Shown: piece after piece, positions 35,276 through 44,000 of the stretch
How positions within the stretch are numbered: the first letter of the stretch is position 1
Layout: each line of letters starts with the position of its first letter
Source of the DNA: JAEUOS01 sp965279115
GTDB lineage: Bacteria > Pseudomonadota > Gammaproteobacteria > Burkholderiales > JAEUOS01
Length of the DNA: 64,000 nt
Assembly (NCBI GenBank): GCA_965279115.1
Contig: OZ257137.1
Coordinates: forward strand, 5,952,001-6,016,000
Reading direction: 5' to 3'
Made by a program: the position numbers and the translations under genes
Notes under the pieces: model-generated
What the model was told of the DNA's origin: nothing
Databases searched by the model: none
Seen by the model: the letters and a program-made list of their open reading frames with translations, nothing else

Positions 35276-35709
35276 AAATTCGGTACCTGAAGACTTGCCC
35301 CGGTCAGCCAGCTTGCAAACTCAAAACTGACGACCTTTTGGGCATCTGACACAAGAAAACAAACTCAAGTTATCCGGCACCATGACGATAAGGCCGTATG
35401 GCCCGGAGTACTGACTAACCAATCGATCGCGGACAACAAAACGCACGCGACGAATTTGAAGCAGTCGCTAACATACTCGTTCAAAAGACGCTACGCAAGA
35501 TTCCCTGCGACTTGTCGCGAAGAACAAAATTCGAATGTAAATACTCATAATATTTACGTATATTTTTGTTTTTACTATTCTTTTAATACTCTATTAATTT
35601 TGTCAGTAACCACTCTCCCAGCGCTGAGACAAGAAATTTTTTGGTCAACGCCGGGGCTCTCGCTTCGCTTTCTGTCGCGATAACCAGGGCGTTAGCCAAA
35701 ATCCTTCCT
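35276..35709 (-). promoter_or_regulatory. AT-rich upstream region of the giant gene
   Basis: This 434-bp non-coding stretch separates the giant gene from the IS element. About 35517-35640 is strikingly AT-rich against a GC-rich genome, with runs of A and T. A minus-strand promoter is expected here, but no single -35/-10 pair stands out. It also contains the dyad at 35537-35557. No credible gene is present; a 75-codon plus-strand frame at 35456-35683 has no ribosome-binding site or family match. Confidence 0.55.
35537..35557. promoter_or_regulatory. 21-bp dyad, possible operator
   Basis: GTAAATA, seven bases, then TATTTAC form a perfect 7+7+7 inverted repeat inside the AT-rich region, about 260 bp before the giant gene's start. 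The size and symmetry suit a dimeric regulator site. No regulator can be named. Confidence 0.4.
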
Positions 35710-35736
35710 TGAATCGCCCCGGGTTTTGAGGAGGCT
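35710..35736. repeat. IS left inverted repeat (IRL)
   Basis: 27-bp end matching 37002-37028 in inverse orientation with two mismatches. It abuts the TCCT target duplication on its outer side. Confidence 0.93.
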
Positions 35737-35759
35737 CCGAACTCTGAGAAGATGGAGTC

Positions 35760-36083
35760 ATGAGCAAATCAAACCGATTTTCGCCCGAAGTACGAGAACG
35801 CGCAGTCAGGATGGTGCAGGAACACCGTGGCGAGTACCCATCGCTGTGGGCCGCCATCGAGTCGATAGCACCCAAGATTGGCTGCGTTCCGCAAACCTTG
35901 CATGAATGGGTGCGCAAACAGGAGATCGACACCGGCGTGCGCGAGGGGGTCACCAGCGAGGAACGTGATCGCATCAAAGCGCTGGAGCGCGAGGTCAAGG
36001 AATTGCGGCGTGCCAACGAAATCTTGAAGGTTGCAAGCGCTTTTTTTGCCCAGGCGGAGCTCGACCGCCGACTCAAGTCGTGA
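35760..36083 (+). CDS. IS3-family transposase OrfA
   Basis: 107 residues. The N-terminal half is the helix-turn-helix of the IS3 OrfA family (FSPEVRERAVRMVQEH, then GCVPQTLHEWVRKQE), which binds the element's ends. The C-terminal part (ERDRIKALEREVKELRRANE) is a leucine-zipper coiled coil that multimerises with the OrfAB product. It overlaps orfB by 4 bp (GTGA) and contains the seven-T slippery run near its end. Normal length for the family. Confidence 0.94.
   Translation: MSKSNRFSPEVRERAVRMVQEHRGEYPSLWAAIESIAPKIGCVPQTLHEWVRKQEIDTGVREGVTSEERDRIKALEREVKELRRANEILKVASAFFAQAELDRRLKS
36041..36047 (+). promoter_or_regulatory. Putative -1 ribosomal frameshift site T_TTT_TTT
   Basis: Seven T residues lie in exact X_XXY_YYZ register with the orfA frame (gcT TTT TTT gcc), and the -1 frame is open from here into orfB. 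IS3 elements normally make their transposase by -1 frameshifting near the end of orfA, though A_AAA_AAG is the more usual heptamer. Confidence 0.6.
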
Positions 36084-36994
36084 GGAGCTTCGTCGACAAG
36101 TACCGCGACACCTACGGGGTCGAGCCTATCTGTGAAGTGATGCGGATTGCCCCGTCGGGATACCGACGCCATGCTGCTTGCAAACGCCAGCCCGAATTGC
36201 GCAGTGCCCGCGCAAAAAAGGACGACTCGCTGATTCCGCAAATCGAACAAGTCTGGCAGGCCAACATGCAGGTCTACGGCGCAGACAAGGTCTGGCATCA
36301 GATGAACAGGGAAGGCAGCGCCGTAGCTCGCTGCACGGTTGAGCGTTTGATGAAACGCCTGGGCTTGCAAGGGGTCAGGCGCGGCAAAGTCATTCGCACC
36401 ACGGTACCGGACAAAGCCATGCCCTGTCCGTTGGATCGAGTCAATCGGCAATTCAAAGCCGATCGTCCGAACCAGCTGTGGGTATCGGACTTCACCTATG
36501 TCTCAACCTGGCAGGGCTGGCTGTACGTGGCTTTCGTGATCGACGTGTTCGCCCGGCGCATTGTAGGTTGGCGTGTCAGCAGTTCGATGCGAACTGACTT
36601 CGTTCTGGATGCCCTGGAGCAGGCTTTATACGATCGCCAACCCGAGCGCTCAGAGTCACTGGTTCACCATTCGGACAGAGGATCGCAATACGTCTCCATC
36701 CTTTACACCGAGCGCCTCGCACAGGCCGGGATAGAACCCTCAGTAGGCAGTCGTGGCGACAGCTACGATAACGCATTGGCTGAGACGATCAACGGGCTGT
36801 ACAAGGCTGAATTGATTCATCGCCGCGCACCATGGAAAACCAAAGAGTCCGTCGAACTGGCAACCCTCGAATGGGTGTCCTGGTTCAACCACCATCGATT
36901 GCTGGAGCCCGTCGGCTATATCCCACCGGCCGAAGCTGAGGCAAACTACTATCGGCAGCTCGCCGAGAACGCCAGTTTCGAAGTCTCAACTTAA
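36080..36994 (+). CDS. IS3-family transposase OrfB (DDE catalytic domain)
   Basis: 304 residues from a GTG overlapping the orfA stop. The rve-type DDE domain is complete: D137 in WVSDFTYV, D199 in HHSDRGSQY and E235 in NALAETING, the last two with the DD(35)E spacing. An N-terminal HTH_21-like segment (QVYGADKVWHQMNRE) precedes it. Its frame is -1 relative to orfA and is open upstream through the T-run, so the active transposase is expected to be an OrfAB fusion made by frameshifting. Confidence 0.95.
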   Translation: MRSFVDKYRDTYGVEPICEVMRIAPSGYRRHAACKRQPELRSARAKKDDSLIPQIEQVWQANMQVYGADKVWHQMNREGSAVARCTVERLMKRLGLQGVRRGKVIRTTVPDKAMPCPLDRVNRQFKADRPNQLWVSDFTYVSTWQGWLYVAFVIDVFARRIVGWRVSSSMRTDFVLDALEQALYDRQPERSESLVHHSDRGSQYVSILYTERLAQAGIEPSVGSRGDSYDNALAETINGLYKAELIHRRAPWKTKESVELATLEWVSWFNHHRLLEPVGYIPPAEAEANYYRQLAENASFEVST

Positions 36995-37001
36995 ACCAAC
37001 C

Positions 37002-37028
37002 AGCCTCCACGAAACCCGGGGCGATTCA
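37002..37028. repeat. IS right inverted repeat (IRR)
   Basis: 27-bp end complementary to 35710-35736 with two mismatches, followed directly by TCCT, the second copy of the target duplication. Confidence 0.93.
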
Positions 37029-37352
37029 TCCTCGCTCTTTGCGAATTGGCAGATGAGCATACATAACGCCTCCATCACGCCTTTTTGTCCAGAACAAAAA
37101 GATAAGACTTTAGTCGCCTTGCATAGTGAGTTGCGGGTGCGCCCACCCAGAATTTCAGACCGATCCCGGTGCTGATGACACCTCTCGCCCCTCTGCCAGG
37201 GCAAATCTCCAAGCCAGCCTGAGAACCCGGGGTTAGTCCGTAGCCATCGGAAATTGCTTTCTCGGGCAGACATTGCCCAATAAAATCGGTCTCAGCCGCA
37301 CACCTGCATGCGCGTCGCATGCGTGTTCTCGGCCCAGACCTAAAGGAGTGAG
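37029..37352 (+). promoter_or_regulatory. Intergenic region before the ThDP decarboxylase genes
   Basis: No gene in these 324 bp. Seen: an AT-rich hairpin at 37081-37101 (CTTTTTGT, 5-nt loop, ACAAAAAG); a GGGCA/TGCCC dyad at 37264-37278; a TAAAAT at 37281-37286 that could be a -10 box; a GCATGCG/CGCATGC dyad at 37306-37322; and a strong AAAGGAG ribosome-binding site before the ATG at 37353. Part of this region would have joined the giant gene's upstream region before the IS inserted. Promoter and operator roles are inferred. Confidence 0.4.
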
Positions 37353-37922
37353 ATGAAAAAGGGAGCAAAGTCGGCCGCAACGGCCGGCATGGCGTGGCCA
37401 GCCAAGGTCCACGCACTATTCAAGCGGGAGAACATCCGCCAGGTTGCGGTGGTGCCGGATGCGGGACATTCGCAGCTGATCCGCCTGATCGAAGCCGATA
37501 AAACCATGACACTCATAAGGTTAACTACCGAGGAGGAAGGGGTAGCCTTGCTAGCGGGGGCATGGCTGGGCGGCGATCGCGGTGTTCTTCTCATGCAATC
37601 CTCTGGAGTCGGCAACTGCATAAACATGCTGTCTCTGCCGCTTGCAGCCCACTTTCCCCTGCTCATGTTGGTGACGATGCGAGGCGACCATGGTGAATTC
37701 AACCCGGCGCAGGTTCCAATGGGAAACAACACCCAGCGCGTGCTTGAAGCAATCGACGTTGTCGTACGTCGCGCGGACCATGACGCCGACGTACCCGAAG
37801 CAGTATCCGGCGCGCTGCGCCTGACCTTCAACACCTTCCGCCCAGCTGCTGTCCTGATCGGGCAACAGGTGATGGGTGCCAAGGATTTCCGCAAACTGAG
37901 CAAGGATGATGACCATGAGTAA
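37353..37922 (+). CDS. ThDP-dependent decarboxylase, alpha (N-terminal, PYR) subunit
   Basis: 189 residues, the pyrimidine-binding half of a split thiamine-diphosphate enzyme of the sulfopyruvate/phosphonopyruvate decarboxylase type (ComD-like). The cofactor-activating glutamate lies in LTTEEEGVALLAGAWLGG (about residues 58-75), followed by a GNCINMLSLP segment. A clean AAAGGAGTGAG precedes the ATG. The stop overlaps the start of the beta-subunit gene, indicating translational coupling. Such enzymes decarboxylate 3-sulfopyruvate or phosphonopyruvate to the aldehyde; which substrate applies cannot be told, since no coenzyme M or phosphonate biosynthesis gene is nearby. Confidence 0.82.
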   Translation: MKKGAKSAATAGMAWPAKVHALFKRENIRQVAVVPDAGHSQLIRLIEADKTMTLIRLTTEEEGVALLAGAWLGGDRGVLLMQSSGVGNCINMLSLPLAAHFPLLMLVTMRGDHGEFNPAQVPMGNNTQRVLEAIDVVVRRADHDADVPEAVSGALRLTFNTFRPAAVLIGQQVMGAKDFRKLSKDDDHE

Positions 37923-38505
37923 ACTCCTCCGCCGCCGCGAAGTGGTCAAACAGTTGCTCGCTGACCGGGGCGATACCCTGGTGATCGCGGGACTTGGGGC
38001 CTCTGCCTGGGACATTACCGCCGCAGGCGATCATGCAAACAACTTCCCGCTCTGGGGCGCCATGGGTGGGGCGGTGATGATTGGCCTGGGCGTAGCTCTT
38101 GCCCAACCCAAGCGCCGCGTGCTGGTGATTACCGGCGACGGTGAAATGCTGATGGGCTTGAGTTCACTGGCTACCGCCGCGGTACAACGGCCGAAAAACC
38201 TCGGCATCGTGGTTCTGGATAATGAACGCTATGGAGAAACCGGCCAGCAATTGACCCATACGGGAATGGGGACCGATCTCGCTGCCGTCGCACGCGCCAC
38301 CGGAATTGCGCAGTCATCCTTGGTCCGCACCAAAAGTGAATTGACTAATTTGTGCACAGATCTAACGTCGAAAAAGACACTCCAATTCGCCCAAATCAAG
38401 GTTGATCCGGAAAAACTTCCGATCGTCCTCCCGCCACGCGAGGCATCGTATTTGAAGAATCGATTCCGCATTTCGGTGCTTGGCGAGGGTGCGCTTCACG
38501 CCTGA
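37915..38505 (+). CDS. ThDP-dependent decarboxylase, beta (C-terminal, PP) subunit
   Basis: About 196 residues, the pyrophosphate-binding half (ComE-like) that pairs with the preceding subunit. It shows the GDGEMLMG motif and VVLDNERYGETG, the GDG(x~25)N Mg/ThDP signature, preceded by the substrate-side segment WGAMGGAVMIGLGVALA. Possible starts are 37906, 37909 and 37915; AAGG at 37902-37905 gives best spacing for 37915. It overlaps the alpha gene. A 10-bp perfect hairpin follows about 12 bases after the stop. Confidence 0.83.
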   Translation: MSKLLRRREVVKQLLADRGDTLVIAGLGASAWDITAAGDHANNFPLWGAMGGAVMIGLGVALAQPKRRVLVITGDGEMLMGLSSLATAAVQRPKNLGIVVLDNERYGETGQQLTHTGMGTDLAAVARATGIAQSSLVRTKSELTNLCTDLTSKKTLQFAQIKVDPEKLPIVLPPREASYLKNRFRISVLGEGALHA

Positions 38506-38517
38506 ACCACCGCAGCT

Positions 38518-38549
38518 GCCGGCAACCATCCGCACGGAGGGTTGCCGGC
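38518..38549 (+). terminator. Hairpin after the decarboxylase pair
   Basis: GCCGGCAACC and GGTTGCCGGC form a perfect 10-bp stem with a 12-nt loop starting 13 bases after the stop codon. No T-run follows, so it may be a weak terminator or an RNA-stabilising stem. The surrounding 38506-38926 stretch has no convincing gene. Confidence 0.45.
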
Positions 38550-38926
38550 GGTCGGCTCCAGCCCCACTTTCTCCGGCTGGTATCGGCCCCCGCTTCGCCT
38601 TGCGTGCACACATGTAGCCGCAGTGCATGCGGTTCGCATGGGCCAAAATTCCAAGTCATTGTATACAACGGGCCGAACTCGACAGCGTCAACGTGCATGT
38701 CGGCGGCCGGAATTTCAGGCGATTCAAGTTCCCGGCCCGGGTACCTTCGCGCCTCATCCAGGCCCCCCTGAGGCCGCGGTCCGGGTTTGCGCATCCGGTG
38801 TTCCACGAAGGTTTGCCTGAGTCACTCAAGTTTTCCCCCACCGAGCCGGTAAGGGCCTATCGGGGAACGTTTGCGCCAGTTTGTCGCATGTCGCATCCCC
38901 TGCTTCCACAAGGCAACCACGAGCCA

Positions 38927-39298
38927 ATGTCGCGAATCCGCCTGCAAACTTTTGGACGCTCCTGTGCCACATCCCTGCGCCAGGTGCGGGAAATGACCTG
39001 CCGCGAACGGGATTATCTGGTCTCCGAGTTTTGCAAGGTAGGTGGCCTGATGCCGCTGCTTATGAAGCGCCGCAACCACGGCGCCTGGACGAGCGGCGAG
39101 AAAGCCGAACTTGTTCTGCACATGAAGCGCCTTAGGGCACTTTCGCCCTACCTCGTGCTCACTGTGGTGCCGGGATCGTTCCTTGCCCTACCCGTTCTGG
39201 CATGGTGGCTCGACCGCCGTCGTCAGGGCCGCAGCCGTGCTGAAGCTGCGACTCAGCTGGCAGCACAGTCGCGCCGCCCGGGCGACTCAAGCGCCTGA
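38927..39298 (+). CDS. Small membrane-associated protein, LETM1-like C-terminal segment
   Basis: 123 residues from ATG 38927 (ATG 38888 is an alternative; the frame is open further upstream but that part looks non-coding). The N-terminal half is charged (REMTCRERDYLVSEF). A segment SPYLVLTVVPGSFLALPVLAWWLDRRR resembles the single membrane helix with conserved prolines in LETM1-type proteins. The C-terminus is Ala/Gln/Arg-rich. I do not know its function. It ends 12 bp inside the convergent mutarotase gene. Confidence 0.6.
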   Translation: MSRIRLQTFGRSCATSLRQVREMTCRERDYLVSEFCKVGGLMPLLMKRRNHGAWTSGEKAELVLHMKRLRALSPYLVLTVVPGSFLALPVLAWWLDRRRQGRSRAEAATQLAAQSRRPGDSSA

Positions 39299-40144
39299 GG
39301 CAACCTCCACCGCGAGAGCCTGGTGGCCTGTCCAGGTTTCCCCTGGCAGGACGGTGACTGGCACGCGAGCAGCCGCGGCTTCGACGCACACCATCTGCCG
39401 GTAGCCGTTGGGCGCCATATCCGCCATTTGCGCGCAGAGCAAGGCGCCCGGATTCCAGACTACCGTATCCGCAAACCCCGCAGACGCGATAGCGAGCACT
39501 CCCGTGGCATCCCGCAGCAGAACCTTCCTTGGCGCGTCGTGATATACCCGGTCGACCTCCGGCCCGAATCGCACCTCGTCTTCGTGTTCAAGCCGGATGA
39601 CATTCCCGCCTGCCGCGTCCCGATATTCACAGCCCTTCAAGCCGCTCAAGACAACTTCGTCGATCGACGACACCCTGAAATAGGTGTGGAGCGCACCGGT
39701 AAACGAAAACGCCACCCCGCCCAGGTTGCGCACCGACATCCGCATCCCGAGCGCCGCGCCTGAAAGTTCGAGTGTGAACCTGATTTCAAAATCGTACTCC
39801 CAGATCGCTCGCGTCTGGGCATCACTACCGCATTTGAACGTGATGCCCCGCCCGTCCACTCCCTCAAATTGCCAGGGCCGGGTCCGCACGAAACCGTGTT
39901 TGGGGAGGTTTCCGAGTGCGGAAAATTGCGGGAAGCAAATCGGCACGCCGCCACGAATCGCGCTCTTGCCATCGCAGAGGGCCCGCTCCGAAAGAAACAA
40001 GCGCTCCCGCCCGTCGGCGGGAACCCAGGAAAGCACCTGCGCACCGAAGCGCGAGACGATGATGCTGGCGCCCTCGCTGCAGCAGCGCATACATTCGATA
40101 CCCTGGTATCTGACACTTTCGACCACCGCCGGGGTATTGGCCAT
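39287..40144 (-). CDS. D-hexose-6-phosphate mutarotase homologue (YeaD family)
   Basis: 285 residues of the aldose 1-epimerase-like, galactose-mutarotase fold. Family marks: RGGVPICFPQF near residue 65, KHGFVRTRPW with the catalytic-type His, ALHTYFRV, and the C-terminal VVWNPG. YeaD-type enzymes interconvert alpha and beta anomers of glucose-6-phosphate in the cytosol. I placed the start at ATG 40144 because the upstream extension of the frame lies inside the neighbouring hydratase gene. The 10-bp gap from that gene suggests co-transcription. Confidence 0.88.
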   Translation of the reverse strand: MANTPAVVESVRYQGIECMRCCSEGASIIVSRFGAQVLSWVPADGRERLFLSERALCDGKSAIRGGVPICFPQFSALGNLPKHGFVRTRPWQFEGVDGRGITFKCGSDAQTRAIWEYDFEIRFTLELSGAALGMRMSVRNLGGVAFSFTGALHTYFRVSSIDEVVLSGLKGCEYRDAAGGNVIRLEHEDEVRFGPEVDRVYHDAPRKVLLRDATGVLAIASAGFADTVVWNPGALLCAQMADMAPNGYRQMVCVEAAAARVPVTVLPGETWTGHQALAVEVASGA

Positions 40145-40154
40145 CGCTGCCCCC

Positions 40155-40943
40155 TCACCCTTGAGCGAACCGGACTGCAATCCTGCCCAGCACGCCAAAA
40201 TCCATGCGCACATGATCCCCTGGCTTCACGGCAAACGGCTTGAAGCAGGTGCCCGTCGTAACCACCTGCCCGGCCTTAAGGGTGACTCCAATGGAAGAAA
40301 GCTCGTTGGCGAGCCAGGTCAGCGCGACCAATGGGTCGCCTAGCACACTCGCTCCGCTGCCCCGATGCTCGCGCACTTCACCATCAATGGCGCTCACGAT
40401 GTGATGCACCAGGTCCATGTTCCGCCAGGCATCCGGCGCTGCATCCCCCAGCAGAAAGTACTCCGCACAGGCATTGTCGGCGATCAACTGCGCCTCGCCC
40501 GCCTTTTCAAACGGCTGGAATCGCGAGTTCGGCACTTCGATCGCCGGATGCAGGGAGGCGACCGCGTCCAATACCTCGGAACGGGTATATGGCTTCCCGC
40601 GCGGCGACAAGTCATGCGCCATGCGAAACGCGAACTCACCTTCGACCACCAGCATCTGGTTGCCCTTGAGGGAAATCACGGTCCCGCCAGGGAACACCCT
40701 TTCCGCCAGGAGCCTCCCGGCCAACGGACCACTTACATTGATGTGCTGTTGTCCGGCTTCACTGGTAGCCGCTATCTTCCATCCAAAAAGGGGATGCACG
40801 CTGAAGCTTTCGAGAACAGCTTGAACCTCGTAGGCTGCGGCGCGCCCCTCGGGACGCAAGTGGGCAGGCAGGAATTCAATGAAGCGACCGTCACGCGAGG
40901 CATCGGCGAGGAACCGGGCGGTTTGGATGGGATCTATGCTCAT
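40155..40943 (-). CDS. 2-keto-4-pentenoate hydratase (MhpD/FAH) family protein
   Basis: 262 residues of the fumarylacetoacetate hydrolase-like hydratase family. Seen are the GWKIAATS segment, the metal-site acids around VVEGEFAFRM, AIEVPNSRF, and the C-terminal TGTCFKP with DHVRMDFG. The family adds water to 2-hydroxypenta-2,4-dienoate in meta-cleavage of aromatics, or acts as a related decarboxylase. No other ring-cleavage gene is adjacent, so the substrate is open. It heads a likely two-gene unit with the mutarotase. Confidence 0.85.
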   Translation of the reverse strand: MSIDPIQTARFLADASRDGRFIEFLPAHLRPEGRAAAYEVQAVLESFSVHPLFGWKIAATSEAGQQHINVSGPLAGRLLAERVFPGGTVISLKGNQMLVVEGEFAFRMAHDLSPRGKPYTRSEVLDAVASLHPAIEVPNSRFQPFEKAGEAQLIADNACAEYFLLGDAAPDAWRNMDLVHHIVSAIDGEVREHRGSGASVLGDPLVALTWLANELSSIGVTLKAGQVVTTGTCFKPFAVKPGDHVRMDFGVLGRIAVRFAQG

Positions 40944-41002
40944 GTTCCTAATGATAATGTTGGCGCAAACGCGAGGCGCGCGAGAAAGGCCAGCCAGTCA
41001 AT

Positions 41003-44000
41003 TTACTTCAGGAAGTCCGCGAGCGCGCGCGAGAGCGCCATCACTTCCGGTTGCAGTCGGGAAAACTCGGCATTGGCTTCCTCGAAACGGCCATCTCGCG
41101 CCAACTTTTCCAGCGAGCGCGCCAGACTCACTGCCGGACGCGCCTTGAACAGTCCAAGGGTTCCGTTCAGTGAATGCACAGCCTTCGATGCACCCAGGCC
41201 ATCCCCCGCAGCAAGCCGCTCGCGCACTGTGGCGAGATCGAGCGGATACTGGTCGAGCGCGGCCTTCGCGATCATGCCGATGAGTTCCGGATTGGACTCC
41301 GCAAGGGATTGGGCATAGTCGAAACCCGAGGGAGGGCCAGCGTCGACCGTCCCCGTGTTTTCGACCGGCCTGGCTGGCGGGGCTGCCGAAATGTCCATCG
41401 CCACGGGTGGTGCCGGATTGCCGGGACTGGCCAATTGCAGCCCTTTCAAAGGCATGCCGGTGCCGGAGTTGTCGTTGTCGCGTGCAACCGCACCCTCCGG
41501 GTCCGCCGCCTGCGCAGCACCAGATGCGCCGTCAGCACCGGCGATGTCCGGCGCACGATCCGGTACCGACAGGATGGTAAGACGCGCAGTCCGGTTGGCT
41601 GGATCATTGCGCGCATCCAGGCGGGCCACTCCACCGGTGAGCCGGACGATGGCGCTGTAAAGCGCATCCACCTCCACCGGCTTGGCGACATAATCGTCCA
41701 TGCCCGCAGCCATGCATGCTTCCCGGTCGGAATGCATCGCGCTGGCCGTCATCGCCACGATGGGTACGCGCTTGCTCCCTTGATTCATTTCGGTCTCGCG
41801 AATGCGCCGAGTCGCCTCGATGCCGCCCATCACCGGCATGTGCATATCCATCAGAACCAGGTCAAACGCGCTCTCGGCAATGCGCTCAAGGGCCACGGAA
41901 CCGTTCTCCGCCATGGTCACCGTATGCCCCCAGCGTTCCAGCAATTCCCGGGCGAGCATCTGGTTTACAGGGTGGTCCTCGACCACCAGTACCGACAAAT
42001 GCGGGCCCGATTCCCGGATCTCATGGCGCGTCAGGAGCGCGCCGTCTGACGACCCGAGGCCGCCGGCCTTGAATTCCAGTGCGCGGTGCAGCGTGGCGAA
42101 CAGCTCCTGGTGCGGAACCGGCTTGGCGAAGTAGCCGGCCATGCCCAGTTCGCGACACCGCTTGGCGTCGCCACGCACCGCGTCCGACGACACCATGATG
42201 ATCGGCACCCGCGCGCTATAGCCACTTTCCTGCATACGCGCTGCCAGCTCGAAGCCGCCCGAATCAGGAAGGTTCGCGTCGATGATGACAAGATCGAAGT
42301 CGACGGGGCCTTGCGTTTTGGCAAGAACGTCCTCGAAAGACCCGACTTCAGTCACTTCGATGCCCCAGTCGGCCAGCGCGCCCGAAAGCAGGCGGCGATC
42401 CAGCGAATTCGAGTCAGCCAGCAGGGCTCGCCTGCCCGACAATCCGGCATCAGGCAGGGGCTTTTCGGGTGGAGCATCGTCGAGCTTCAGGGGAACTTCA
42501 AATGCAAACTCGCTGCCCCGTCCGGCCTTGCTCGCGACAGTGATCTGGCCGTGCATCAATTGGACAAGCTGTTTGCAGATCGCCAACCCCAACCCGGTGC
42601 CGCCGTACCTGCGCGTCGTCGAGGTGTCGGCCTGTGTGAAAGCCTCGAATATGTCCGCCAGCCGCGACTCGGGCAGACCAATGCCGGTATCGTGCACCGC
42701 GATCCCTACCGCCGCCTTGCGGCCACGCGCATCCACGCTGGCCGTCACCTGCACCTTGACCTGCCCCACCTGGGTGAACTTGATGGCGTTGCCGACCAGG
42801 TTATTGAGCACCTGCCGGATTCTGCCGGGGTCACCGATCACCCGCAGTGGCACTTCCGCACCGATTTCACAGACCAGTTCGATACCCTTGCCATGTGCAG
42901 TGACTGCAAAACTGCGCACCGCATCGTTGACCATGCGCGGCAAGTCGAAGGAAATCTCCTCGACAGTCAATTTGCCGGCCTCGATCTTTGAAAAATCCAG
43001 GATGTCATTGAGGATACCCAGCAAGGCTGTCGCTGAGCTTCGCACCATGCCGAGGTAGTCCCGCTGCACCGGGTTCAGGTCGGTTCCAAGAGCAAGGTCG
43101 GACATGCCGATAATGCCGTTCATCGGCGTACGGATCTCATGGCTCATGTTGGCAAGGAACTCGCTCTTCGCGTGACTGGCGTTCTCTGCCGCTTCCTTGG
43201 CCAGTTTCAGTTCCGCCGCCTGCCATTCCGCGTGGTTCTTCAACTCGGTAGTGAGCGCGAGATCCTTTTCGCGGCGCTGCACATTGCGTACCAGCAGGAA
43301 CAGGGCCGCCAACAGAAAGGCGATGCTGCTCGCGGCGAAAATCGCAATCGAAGTCACCGACCTGCGCCAGCCTGCCAGAAACAGGTCTTCGGTAGCGACC
43401 GCGGCGACGATGAGCGGATAGTTCTCCACCAGCCGGGGGGCTGCCAGTCGCCCCCCGCTCTGGTTGCCCTGGGTGAACCGGGCGCTGTTGGTGTAGACAA
43501 CGTCACTCGCGCGCTTCTGTACCTCTATCACCTCGTATGTGGCGCTGGTCAGGTTCTTCTTCCCGACCAGATCGTCGACCAGCGGAAATCGCGTCATCAG
43601 GGTGAAATCGCGTCGATACAGGCTCACCGATGCGCCATCGCCCAAGTGGGCCGCCACCCGTTCGTAGAATTTCGAGAACACCTCGACCGAAATCCCGACC
43701 AGTACCATCCCTAGCATGGTGCCATTGGCATTGTCGATGCGCCGGCTCAGGTAGAACACCCATTTGCCGTTGCCCTTGTTGCGCACGGGCAGGCTGATGA
43801 AATTGCTGACTTTCGCGTCCTTCACGTGCGCCTGAAAATAGTCGCGGTCCGCCAGATTGATCGGCGGTGCAGGATGCGAGCGGGTGAAGTTGAGGACATC
43901 GCCATTCGCCGCGACCACGGTGGCAACATCGATTTGCGGCAAGCCGCGGGTCTTGTCGCGCAGCATCCGGAAAACTTCCTCGCTTGCCATGCGACGCCGG

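Larger units (their letters stand above)
35710..37028 (+). mobile_element. Complete IS3-family insertion sequence
   Basis: The 1,319-bp element has 27-bp terminal inverted repeats (left TGAATCGCCCCGGGTTTTG..., right its complement with two mismatches) and begins with TGA as IS3-family ends do. It is flanked by a 4-bp direct repeat TCCT (35706-35709 and 37029-37032). It encodes orfA and orfB in overlapping frames with intact catalytic residues, so it looks functional and fairly recent. It lies between the giant gene and the decarboxylase pair and is read away from the giant gene. Confidence 0.95.

Noticed and set aside
35456..35683. 75-codon plus-strand frame in the AT-rich region
   Set aside because: No ribosome-binding site or conserved motif; AT-rich composition explains it.
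38627..38926. Long N-terminal extension of the small membrane protein
   Set aside because: The upstream part is non-coding in composition; the start was placed at 38927 (or 38888).
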